A stretch of 64,000 nucleotides of DNA from Robinsoniella peoriensis (GTDB lineage: Bacteria; Bacillota; Clostridia; Lachnospirales; Lachnospiraceae). The notes below the pieces were generated by a model that was not told where the DNA came from, did not search any database, and saw only the letters and a list, made by a program, of their open reading frames with translations. The position numbers and the translations under genes are program-made. The DNA is taken from the NCBI RefSeq assembly GCF_042680125.1, contig NZ_JBHTNY010000004.1, one strand, 5' to 3'. Every line of letters begins with the position of its first letter. The first letter of the stretch is position 1. Shown in pieces: positions 50,454 through 58,703 of this stretch.

Positions 50454-51800
50454 ATGAAAATGAAAAGAGCTTTAGCATGGTTATTGGCGGGGACTATGGT
50501 TGCTGGTTTGACGGGGTGCGGAGGCAGTTCGGACAGCAAAAGTACGGAGGTGTCAAAAGATGGCACCCGGGAAGAAACACAGGCGGGTTCCGGGGAAGCT
50601 TCCGGAGACCAGATTACCTTACGTATGGCATGGTGGGGATCACAAAGCCGACATGATGCCACCAATAAGGTAATTGAAATGTATGAGGAACAGAATCCAA
50701 ATGTAAAAATTGAAGCGGAATTCTATGATTTTGACAGCTATTTTACAAAGCTGGATACTTTAGTGGCTGCTGATGATGTATGGGATATTTTCCAGCTGGG
50801 AGGCAATTTCCCCAAATATGAAAATAACATAGAGATGCTTGGCAGTTATATCGATAATGGGACAATTGATGTAAAGGATACCACGGAGTCATTTTTGAAA
50901 ACAACCCAGAATAATAACGGGGATCAGGTAGGTATCTCTATTGGAACAAATACATATGGAATCGCATATGATCCTGCTGTTTTTGAAGAGGCCGGATTGA
51001 CAGAACCATCCGATGACTGGACCTGGGAGGAGTGGAAGCAGGACTGTCTTACAATCACAGAAAAGCTGGGGATTTTTGGTACTTCCAAAATGGATAACTT
51101 TATTGCCGGGGTGACCCAGAGAGTGTCTCAGACAGAAAAAGATGCCAATTTCTTCAATAAAGAAGGCAATGGGCTTGCCTGGTCAGACGCAAAGCCTATG
51201 GCAGATTATCTCTCTATGATAAAAGAACTGACCGATGCAGGATCATATCCCGATGCAGGAGCAATTAAAGAAATAAAGGATATTGAAAATGATTATCTGG
51301 TTACGGGAGATGCAGGTATGACCTGGGTTGCGTCCAACCAGATCAATTCCATTATCAATGCTGCGGGAAGGGAAATCAAGATTGCACCGGTTCCCCGTAT
51401 TACAAAAGACGGCGCTTACGGCATGATTGTTCAATCCTCACAGATGCTTTCTATTTCAAAAAACTCCAAACAGAAAGAAGAAGCAGCAAAATTTGTAAAT
51501 TACTTTGTAAATGATTTAGAAGCAAATAAAGTGTTAAACGGAGAGCGCGGTGTTCCTATCATGTCTAAGGTAAGAGAGGAAGTAAAAGCGCAGGCGGATG
51601 ACGCAAATAAGGTGATTTATGACTTTGTTGATAAAATTGGTAAATTCCCTTTGGAGGACAGTAATGTAATCAGTCCGGAACCCAAGACAGAAATTGAAGA
51701 CCAGGATAAACTGTTAGTAGAAAAAGTGCAGTATGGAGAATTAACACCGGAGGAAGCGGCACAGAAATTAGTAGAATTTGCCCAAAGCAAATTTAATTAA
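50454..51800 (+). CDS. Sugar ABC transporter substrate-binding lipoprotein (second locus)
   Basis: 448-residue CUT1 binding protein with a lipoprotein signal ending GLTGC (cysteine near residue 21), a Ser/Glu-rich linker, and a family-1 bilobal domain (LRMAWWGSQSRHDATNKVIEMYEEQNPNVKIEAEF, VDTLVAADD-like hinge, GAYGMIVQSSQMLSISKNSK). The start at 50454 follows GGAGAGG. It is the first of four same-strand genes encoding transport and hydrolysis of an unknown glycoside. Confidence 0.92.
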   Translation: MKMKRALAWLLAGTMVAGLTGCGGSSDSKSTEVSKDGTREETQAGSGEASGDQITLRMAWWGSQSRHDATNKVIEMYEEQNPNVKIEAEFYDFDSYFTKLDTLVAADDVWDIFQLGGNFPKYENNIEMLGSYIDNGTIDVKDTTESFLKTTQNNNGDQVGISIGTNTYGIAYDPAVFEEAGLTEPSDDWTWEEWKQDCLTITEKLGIFGTSKMDNFIAGVTQRVSQTEKDANFFNKEGNGLAWSDAKPMADYLSMIKELTDAGSYPDAGAIKEIKDIENDYLVTGDAGMTWVASNQINSIINAAGREIKIAPVPRITKDGAYGMIVQSSQMLSISKNSKQKEEAAKFVNYFVNDLEANKVLNGERGVPIMSKVREEVKAQADDANKVIYDFVDKIGKFPLEDSNVISPEPKTEIEDQDKLLVEKVQYGELTPEEAAQKLVEFAQSKFN

Positions 51801-51836
51801 AATTGCTGACATCCATGGAAGAAAAGGAGAATGGAT

Positions 51837-52745
51837 ATGGAAAAGAAACAAAGCAGTAAATTCCAGAAGTTTATACATAACAACAATACGGCAGGTTATC
51901 TGTTTTCACTGCCATTTATCGTTGGATTCCTGGGATTTACCCTGATTCCAATATTAGTATCCATGTACTATTCGGTAACAGATTACAAATTAGGGCAGGA
52001 TGCTTCTTTTATTGGTATGCAGAATTATTTAAGTCTGCTGACGGACGAGCGATTTATGAATTCGATGAAAGTGACCGTTATTTACGTTGTGATTTCCGTT
52101 CCCGTAAAATTGGCATTTGCCCTTCTGGTTGCATATCTGTTGACAAAGAAGAGAAAAGGCGTTACTTTTTACCGATCTTTATATTATGTTCCATCATTGA
52201 TCGGCGGCAGTATTGCAGTAGCCCTGGTATGGAAGACAATCTTCTCTACCAGAGGCCTTGCCAATGCTATTCTCACCGGAATAGGCATGAAGAAGATTTC
52301 CTGGCTTGGAGATCCAAATGCGGCAATGGGAATTCTTATTGCTATGGCTGCATGGCAGTTTGGTTCCTCTATGATTATTTTTGCAGCAGGGCTAAAGGAA
52401 ATTCCCGGAAGTTATTACGAAGCGGCAGATATTGACGGAGCAAATAAATTTCAGAGGTTCTTCAAGATCACCCTGCCATGTCTGTCCCCTATTATTTTAT
52501 ATAATCTGGTAATGCAGACAATATCAGCATTTATGTCTTTTACCCAGGCATTTGTAATTACCCAGGGCGGACCAAACGATGCAACGAATTTCTACGCGTT
52601 ATATGTATATAAACATGCGTTCCAGTATTCCAATATGGGTTATGCCAGCGCTATGTCCTGGATTATGCTGGTTCTGATCAGTGTCGTTACACTTGTGATA
52701 TTTAAATCGTCAAAATTCTGGGTATTCTCGGAATCAGACCAATAG
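51837..52745 (+). CDS. Sugar ABC transporter permease (MalF-like, second locus)
   Basis: 302-residue six-helix permease with the EAA loop YYEAADIDGANKFQRFFKITLP near residue 200. The start at 51837 is favoured over 51831 because AAGGAG at 51824-51829 is 7 bases from it. It is paired with the permease at 52767. No ATPase gene accompanies it. Confidence 0.9.
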   Translation: MEKKQSSKFQKFIHNNNTAGYLFSLPFIVGFLGFTLIPILVSMYYSVTDYKLGQDASFIGMQNYLSLLTDERFMNSMKVTVIYVVISVPVKLAFALLVAYLLTKKRKGVTFYRSLYYVPSLIGGSIAVALVWKTIFSTRGLANAILTGIGMKKISWLGDPNAAMGILIAMAAWQFGSSMIIFAAGLKEIPGSYYEAADIDGANKFQRFFKITLPCLSPIILYNLVMQTISAFMSFTQAFVITQGGPNDATNFYALYVYKHAFQYSNMGYASAMSWIMLVLISVVTLVIFKSSKFWVFSESDQ

Positions 52746-52766
52746 GATGAAGGAGGATAAGCTGAC

Positions 52767-53615
52767 ATGGGAATGAAAACAAAACATCGCTTTGGCACTT
52801 TCTTCTACCATCTGTTTGTATGCGGATTTGGGCTGATTATGATTTATCCGGTTCTCTGGATGATCAGTGGTGCTTTTAAGAATAACATGGAAATTTTAAA
52901 TGGCGGGCTGAAACTTTTGCCCCCTAACTGGAGATTTGAGAATTTTACAAATGGATGGTCCGGGTTTGGAGGAATATCTTTTGGGAGATTTTTTGCAAAT
53001 TCGTTTATTGTAGCTGGTATCTCTACGGCGGCGACCGTATTTAGTTCGGCATGTGTCGCTTATGCATTTGCCAGAATCAAATTCAAGGGAAGCAAGATCT
53101 GGTTTACTGCCATGATTTGTACCATGATGCTGCCTGCTCAGATTATTCTGGTGCCGCAGTATATTATATACAACAGGCTTGGCTGGGTGGGAACTTTTTT
53201 GCCTCTGATTCTGCCCCATTTCTTCGGACAGGCATTCTTCATCTATCAGATGATGCAGTTTGCAAAAGGGATTCCAAGAGAACTGGATGAAGCAGCAACC
53301 ATAGACGGATGCAGCAAATATTCCATTTTTACCAGGATCATTTTCCCGCTGCTAAAGCCATCTATTGTAACAACGGTAATCATTCAGTTTTACTGGAAAT
53401 GGGATGACTTTATGGCACCTATGATTTATCTGAATAAACCTAAGATGTATACGGCATCCATCGCAATTAAACAGTTTGCAGATGCTTCCTCTACAACGGA
53501 TTACGGTGCGATGTTCGCAATGTCCACCTGTTCCCTGATTCCTGTATTTTTCATTTTCCTGGTTTTTAACAAATATCTGGTGGAAGGAATCAGTACCAGC
53601 GGATTGAAAGGATAG
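52767..53615 (+). CDS. Sugar ABC transporter permease (MalG-like, second locus)
   Basis: 282-residue six-helix permease with the EAA loop LDEAATIDGCSKYSIFTRIIFPLLKP near residue 175. AGGAGG precedes the ATG 21 bases after the partner gene, and the glycosidase gene starts 6 bases after its stop. Confidence 0.9.
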   Translation: MGMKTKHRFGTFFYHLFVCGFGLIMIYPVLWMISGAFKNNMEILNGGLKLLPPNWRFENFTNGWSGFGGISFGRFFANSFIVAGISTAATVFSSACVAYAFARIKFKGSKIWFTAMICTMMLPAQIILVPQYIIYNRLGWVGTFLPLILPHFFGQAFFIYQMMQFAKGIPRELDEAATIDGCSKYSIFTRIIFPLLKPSIVTTVIIQFYWKWDDFMAPMIYLNKPKMYTASIAIKQFADASSTTDYGAMFAMSTCSLIPVFFIFLVFNKYLVEGISTSGLKG

Positions 53616-53621
53616 AATGCT

Positions 53622-55688
53622 ATGATTGATAGACAGTTGCTGCTGAGCAGGCACAATCCCCATCTTGTTTGTGCCAGTATAGAGTCACCGTTAACGGTGG
53701 GAAACGGAGAATTTGCGTTTACCGTGGATGTAACCGGGCTGCAGACTTTTTACGGGGAGCAAAAGGAAGCCCATGTACCACTTTGCACTATGAGCCAATG
53801 GGGATGGCATACCGCACCGGCAGGAGAAAACAGAGACATTTATTTTAAGCCCTCCCAGGTAGTAAAAACAAAATACAAAAATGGAGACAGGATAGTCAGC
53901 TATGCATCTGACTGTCAGCCGGGAAATGAAGAAATCTATCATTGGCTGCGTGAAAATCCCCATCGACTTAATTTATGCAGGCTGACGTTTCTGTGGAATG
54001 GGGAAGAGATACCTTCATCGGATATTACAAATGTGGATCAGACTTTGTCCTTGTATGAAGGAATTATAACAAGCAGATTTACCATCTGCGGATACCCGGC
54101 AGAGGTGAAGACTATCTGTGCCGGAGAATGGGATGTACTTGGAATTCAAGTGGATTCAGAAGCATTGAAGACAGGGGAGCTCACCGTGGGGATCATGTTT
54201 CCTTATGGCAGCAGTGATATTACGGCATCCGACTGGGAACATGGGCAGTGGCATCAAACCAGGATAGCGGATGGGGATTGTACGGATTTAAAAGGAATGG
54301 TACATATTCACCGGATCCTGGACAGAGATCAGTATCATGTGATGTTAAACAGGGAGAGTGAGTCTGCACTGACAACGGATAACAGTCATTGCATAAACCT
54401 TAGAAATTATGGCAGGATACTGACTTTTACCATAGGATTTTCGGCTGGTAAACAGGTGCAGATACCGGCTTATGAACAGGTGAAAAGCAGCAGCCGCAGG
54501 GAATGGAAGAAGTTCTGGGATATTTGTGGAATGATCGATCTCCACCGGTCAAAGGATAAGAGAGCCCTTGAACTGGAGCGCAGGATCATTCTTTCCCAAT
54601 ATCTGCTGAAGCTGCAATCCTGTGGGTCCATGCCTCCCCAGGAAACGGGGCTGACCTGCAACAGCTGGTACGGAAAGTTCCATCTGGAAATGTACCCCTG
54701 GCATTGCGCCTGGTTACCGCTTTGGAATCAGGGAGATCGTTTAGAAAAGAGCCTGGACTGGTACCGGAAGCATCTTCAGATAGCAAAAGAGAATGCAGCT
54801 GGGAATGGTTACCGGGGGGCAAGGTGGCCGAAGATGGTAGCTTATGATGGGGTAGACAGTCCTTCTTTTATAGCAGTGCTGCTGATCTGGCAGCAGCCCC
54901 ATATTATCTATATGCTGGAACTGGTTTATCAAAATGGCGGCGGGCAGAAACTGCTGGAGGAGTACTGGGAGGTGGTGAAAGAAACAGCAGACTTTATGTG
55001 TGACTTTACCATTTGGAACGAGATGACCGGATATTATGACCTGCCGTCACCGCTGATTCCTGCCCAGGAGGAACATGATCCCCGGACAACGAAAAATCCC
55101 ACCTTTGAATTAGAATACTGGCATTTTACCCTGCATATTGCTGCCAGGTGGGCAGAACGTCTGGGAAAAGAGTCGGAAAACTGGATCTATACTGCAGAAC
55201 ATATGGCACCGTCATCAGTGAAAGCGGGGGCTTATCTGGCATGTGAGACCTGTCCTGCCACCTTTGAAGAGTGGGGGCGTGACCATCCGTCCATGACCGG
55301 AGCATATGGTCTGATTCCCGGAGACCGTATTCTTAAGAACCGGATGAAAGCAACTTTAAAGAAAGTCTTTGACTGCTGGGACTTTACCACAATGTGGGGC
55401 TGGGACTTTGCTATGATGGCAATGACTGCCATAAGGCTGAACGATCCGGAAACTGCAATTGATATTCTGCTGAAAGACTCTCCCAAGAATTCATATGTAA
55501 TTAGCGGAAACAACTATCAGGCGGGACGGACGGATCTTCCTCTGTATCTGCCGGGAAATGGTTCCCTTCTGCTGGCTGCGGCTATGATGACTGCCGGTTA
55601 TGCAGGATGCAGGAAAACATTGCCCGGATTTCCAGAGAATGGAATGTGGGAAGTGGAATACGAAAATATACATCCTTTTCCGTATTAA
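53622..55688 (+). CDS. Six-hairpin glycosidase-like protein
   Basis: 688-residue protein without signal peptide. The N-terminal 260 residues look like a beta-sandwich (LTVGNGEFAFTVDVTGLQTFY), and the C-terminal 400 like an (alpha/alpha)6 barrel: NSWYGKFHLEMYPWHCAWLPLWNQGD, GARWPKMVAYDG, LIWQQPHIIYMLELVY, TFELEYWHFTLHIAARWAERLG. This is the architecture of GH65, GH95 and related clans, but no signature of one named family is decisive. A conserved Glu or Asp in the barrel is probably the general acid. It is likely to hydrolyse or phosphorolyse the imported sugar. Confidence 0.75.
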   Translation: MIDRQLLLSRHNPHLVCASIESPLTVGNGEFAFTVDVTGLQTFYGEQKEAHVPLCTMSQWGWHTAPAGENRDIYFKPSQVVKTKYKNGDRIVSYASDCQPGNEEIYHWLRENPHRLNLCRLTFLWNGEEIPSSDITNVDQTLSLYEGIITSRFTICGYPAEVKTICAGEWDVLGIQVDSEALKTGELTVGIMFPYGSSDITASDWEHGQWHQTRIADGDCTDLKGMVHIHRILDRDQYHVMLNRESESALTTDNSHCINLRNYGRILTFTIGFSAGKQVQIPAYEQVKSSSRREWKKFWDICGMIDLHRSKDKRALELERRIILSQYLLKLQSCGSMPPQETGLTCNSWYGKFHLEMYPWHCAWLPLWNQGDRLEKSLDWYRKHLQIAKENAAGNGYRGARWPKMVAYDGVDSPSFIAVLLIWQQPHIIYMLELVYQNGGGQKLLEEYWEVVKETADFMCDFTIWNEMTGYYDLPSPLIPAQEEHDPRTTKNPTFELEYWHFTLHIAARWAERLGKESENWIYTAEHMAPSSVKAGAYLACETCPATFEEWGRDHPSMTGAYGLIPGDRILKNRMKATLKKVFDCWDFTTMWGWDFAMMAMTAIRLNDPETAIDILLKDSPKNSYVISGNNYQAGRTDLPLYLPGNGSLLLAAAMMTAGYAGCRKTLPGFPENGMWEVEYENIHPFPY

Positions 55689-55727
55689 TTTTTTTGTTCT
55701 AACAGGGAAATCATGGATTAAATTGTA

Positions 55728-56636
55728 TCAGGATTCCATAATTTCCGCACCAAAGGATTTTGGACGGGGCAGTGCAATGCTTTTATTGAATTGCTTCCGG
55801 TATTTCAGGGGAGAAGTTTCGGTATGCTTACGAAAGATCTTTTCAAAATAGGTGATGCTTTCATAGCCCAGCCGTTCTGCAATCTCCGTGATACTTAAAT
55901 CCGTTTCCGCGAGCAGAACCCGCGCCTGCTGTATGCGGTTTACATTGATATATTCATTGACCGTATAGCCGGTTATTTCCTTGAAAATTCTGCTTAAATA
56001 GCTTTTGCTCATATAAAAATGATCGGCTATATGGGCAAGTGAACAGGCGGAATCATAATTTGCGGTAATAAAGGAGGCCACTTCCGACACCTTCTGATGA
56101 GTAGCTGAAGTGGAAAGTGCAGTGGTTGGAGCAGATGAAACACTGTTTGACCAATGGCGCATGGCAAAGAACAAAAGTCTGGCAAGCTTTGTCATCGTCA
56201 TCATCCGGTATCCGGGATCACAGGTATACATTTCGTCTGCGATTCCATCCAGGAGGGATAAGACATATTTCTGCCGGGGAACATCCAGCTGCAGTACCCC
56301 CTGGTTTTTTCGGAAAAACTCAGCCAGAGAAAGTTCCCCTGTAGAAGCAAGAAATGTAGAAAAAGGCTCATCCAGAAATTCGATCACAATACGTTCATGG
56401 TAGGAGTCGCCGTACTGACCGGTCTTGTGGATCTGGTTGCGGTTTATGAAGACCAGGCTTCCCTTTTTAATGTGGTAAGTTTGTTTTTCTATAAAATAGT
56501 AGCGCTCACCTTCCACCAGATAATAGATCTCATATTCATCATGGGTGTGTTTGGATGGCATGGTAAATTCGTAATCTCGTACGACCCGGTCAATCATAAT
56601 ACCGTCGATACTTTCACTATACAGGACTTTGCGCAT
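55728..56636 (-). CDS. AraC-family transcriptional regulator (second sugar locus)
   Basis: 302 residues: a cupin-type N-terminal sensor (SKHTHDEYEIYYLVEGERYYF, IKKGSLVFINRNQIHKTG) and a C-terminal AraC domain (SACSLAHIADHFYMSKSYLSRIFKEITGYTVNEY, ITEIAERLGYESITYFEKIFRKHTE). It faces the glycosidase gene tail to tail and is divergent from the GH4 gene. It is the likely regulator of the two sugar operons on either side. GGAGAC precedes the ATG. Confidence 0.9.
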   Translation of the reverse strand: MRKVLYSESIDGIMIDRVVRDYEFTMPSKHTHDEYEIYYLVEGERYYFIEKQTYHIKKGSLVFINRNQIHKTGQYGDSYHERIVIEFLDEPFSTFLASTGELSLAEFFRKNQGVLQLDVPRQKYVLSLLDGIADEMYTCDPGYRMMTMTKLARLLFFAMRHWSNSVSSAPTTALSTSATHQKVSEVASFITANYDSACSLAHIADHFYMSKSYLSRIFKEITGYTVNEYINVNRIQQARVLLAETDLSITEIAERLGYESITYFEKIFRKHTETSPLKYRKQFNKSIALPRPKSFGAEIMES

Positions 56637-56660
56637 ATTTGTCTCCTTTGTATGAATAAT

Positions 56661-56694
56661 CTAGTACTCTATCGTTACTGTCCGGATGTACTAG
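56661..56694. promoter_or_regulatory. Inverted repeat in the AraC / GH4 divergent region
   Basis: CTAGTAC and GTACTAG are perfect inverted heptamers with a 20-base spacer (two turns centre to centre of about 27), between divergent genes. It is a candidate binding site, but AraC proteins more often use direct repeats. Confidence 0.4.
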
Positions 56695-56812
56695 ATATAG
56701 AATATATAAAACATTATATTATATTTTGTCGTAATGTCCAGTAGTTCATAAAGCTGCAGGTATCGGGTACGCATTGAAAACAGTAATTAATTTAAAGAAA
56801 GCAGGTAATCGC

Positions 56813-58213
56813 ATGAAGTATAATCACGACAAAGCATCAGATGTACAAATAACTTATATCGGGGGAGGTTCCAGAGGATGGGCATGGACATTTATGACGG
56901 ATCTGGCTATGGAACCCCGCATGAGTGGTACCATCCGCTTATATGATATCGACAAAGAGGCTGCAAAAGCAAATGAAGTCATTGGAAATCATGTAAGTGA
57001 ACGCAGCGAAGCGGTGGGAAAATGGGAATATAAAACTTATGACAGCCTGCAGGCAGCACTGTCAGGTGCAGATTTTATTGTGATTTCCATTTTACCGGGG
57101 ACTTTTGAAGAAATGGCAGCAGATGTGCATTTGCCCGAAAGGCTTGGAATTTACCAGTCAGTAGGTGATACGGCAGGTCCGGGAGGAATGATCCGTGCAC
57201 TGCGGACGATTCCCATGTTTGTTGAAATCGCAAAAGCAATCCGTGACCATGCGCCAAATGCCTGGGTAATAAACTATACCAATCCAATGTCTCTGTGTGT
57301 AAAAACCCTGTACAAGGTCTTCCCCGGGATAAAGGCTTTTGGATGCTGTCATGAAGTATTTGGCACCCAGAAAGTATTAAAAGGCATTTTAGAAGATACT
57401 TATGGATTGGAAGAGGTCAACCGCAGAGATATACAGGTGAATGTTCTGGGTATTAACCATTTTACGTGGTTTGACTATGCATCTTATAAAGGAATGGACT
57501 TGTTCCCGGTGTATCGGGATTATATAGAGAAGCACTTTGAAGAAGGGTATGAGGAAAGAGATACCAATTGGGCAAATGTATGTTTTGCATGCTCACACCG
57601 TGTGAAGTTTGACCTGTTTCGAAGGTATGGTCTGATTGCAGCAGCAGGAGACCGTCATCTGGCAGAGTTTATGCCGGGAAATGAGTACCTGAAAGATCCA
57701 GATTCAGTAGAAGAATGGAAATTCGGACTGACAACAGTTGAGTGGAGAAAAGAAGACCTGAAAAATCGTCTGGACAAAAGTAAAAAACTGCTGACACAGG
57801 AAGAAGAAGTAGAATTAAGGCCTACCGGAGAAGAAGGGATTCTTTTGATAAAAGCATTATGCGGGCTTGAACGGGTTATCAGTAATGTGAATATTCCAAA
57901 CAGCTTTGGACAGATTCCCAATCTTCCGCTGGGTGCAGTGGTAGAAACAAATGCAGTGTTTGAACGGGATGCCATCCGCCCTGTTGTAGCAGGCGGGATA
58001 CCGGATTCCGTAAAAACCCTGATTATGCCGCATATTGAAAATCATGAATATATCATGGAGGCAGCCATGAACTGCAGTAAAGAAGCTGTTGTAAAAGCAT
58101 TTCTTAATGATCCGGCATTTACAGGTAAAAACTGCAGTGAAGATGATATTCGCTCTTTAGCCAATGATATGATTGCTGCAACAATGGGTTATCTTCCAGG
58201 TGGGTGGAAATAA
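56813..58213 (+). CDS. Glycoside hydrolase family 4 (NAD-dependent alpha/beta-glycosidase)
   Basis: 466-residue GH4 enzyme. The N-terminal Rossmann fold binds NAD (ITYIGGGSRGW at residues 14-24), followed by LYDIDKEAAKANE, VINYTNPMSLCVKTL, FGCCHEVFGTQ (Cys metal ligand) and VLGINHFTWFDY (His metal ligand). These are the marks of the redox-elimination mechanism. The closest reading is alpha-galactosidase or alpha-glucuronidase type; a 6-phospho-glycosidase is less likely, as the operon has no PTS. The start at 56813 is chosen over the upstream TTG at 56774. It is divergent from the AraC gene. Confidence 0.88.
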   Translation: MKYNHDKASDVQITYIGGGSRGWAWTFMTDLAMEPRMSGTIRLYDIDKEAAKANEVIGNHVSERSEAVGKWEYKTYDSLQAALSGADFIVISILPGTFEEMAADVHLPERLGIYQSVGDTAGPGGMIRALRTIPMFVEIAKAIRDHAPNAWVINYTNPMSLCVKTLYKVFPGIKAFGCCHEVFGTQKVLKGILEDTYGLEEVNRRDIQVNVLGINHFTWFDYASYKGMDLFPVYRDYIEKHFEEGYEERDTNWANVCFACSHRVKFDLFRRYGLIAAAGDRHLAEFMPGNEYLKDPDSVEEWKFGLTTVEWRKEDLKNRLDKSKKLLTQEEEVELRPTGEEGILLIKALCGLERVISNVNIPNSFGQIPNLPLGAVVETNAVFERDAIRPVVAGGIPDSVKTLIMPHIENHEYIMEAAMNCSKEAVVKAFLNDPAFTGKNCSEDDIRSLANDMIAATMGYLPGGWK

Positions 58214-58250
58214 CAGAAAAATTAAGAAAGGCGGTCCCATTATCTGATAT

Positions 58251-58301
58251 GATACCTCTTAAGCAGACAAGGTAATAACCAAAATCTACTTAGGAGGTAT
58301 T
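58251..58301 (+). repeat. Long hairpin sequestering a ribosome site before an aborted ORF
   Basis: GATACCTCTTAAGCAGA (58251-58267) and TCTACTTAGGAGGTATT (58285-58301) are inverted with 14 of 17 positions matching. The AGGAGG is base-paired inside the stem. The ATG 4 bases later (58305) reads MGK and stops at TAG. The design recalls insertion-sequence leaders that hide their ribosome site; this is probably a degraded element end. Confidence 0.6.
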
Positions 58302-58327
58302 TTCATGGGGAAATAGGGAATTAGTTA

Positions 58328-58675
58328 TTATGAAACACTTTTGGAAGACTTTTTACAGGGCTTTTTCATTTTAAATTTTAATTTTAATTTTTCCGGGCGG
58401 TCTGGATTCTTTGGAAACCAGCCTTTGGCAACCCGCTCTTCCTGTTCTTTTAATTCTACGATGCTCCAAAAACAGGTGAAGCTTAAGATACTGAACAGGG
58501 AAGAGAACATGGTGTTTTCAATATTAACGGTAAGGACTAAGCAAAGAACTCCGGCAAGCAGGAAGAGTGGCCAGATTTTACTGGAGAAGTAGTATTCTCC
58601 TTTGATGACGATGGGATGAAACACGCCAATGGTCAAAAATGCAAATAAACCAATCAGTAAACCTTCAAAATACAT
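58328..58675 (-). CDS. DUF4491 family small membrane protein
   Basis: 115-residue protein with three predicted membrane helices (FEGLLIGLFAFLTIGVFHP, IWPLFLLAGVLCLVLTV and MFSSLFSILSFTCFWSIVEL) and the DUF4491 ending KGWFPKNPDRPEK. The last 20 residues are lysine-rich and lie against the aborted ORF remnant at 58305, so the tail may be foreign. The start at 58675 follows AAAGGAAAC. It lies 28 bases after the catalase gene on the same strand and is probably co-transcribed. Function unknown. Confidence 0.82.
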   Translation of the reverse strand: MYFEGLLIGLFAFLTIGVFHPIVIKGEYYFSSKIWPLFLLAGVLCLVLTVNIENTMFSSLFSILSFTCFWSIVELKEQEERVAKGWFPKNPDRPEKLKLKFKMKKPCKKSSKSVS

Positions 58676-58703
58676 AAGTTTGTTTCCTTTCTTATTATGA
58701 GAA

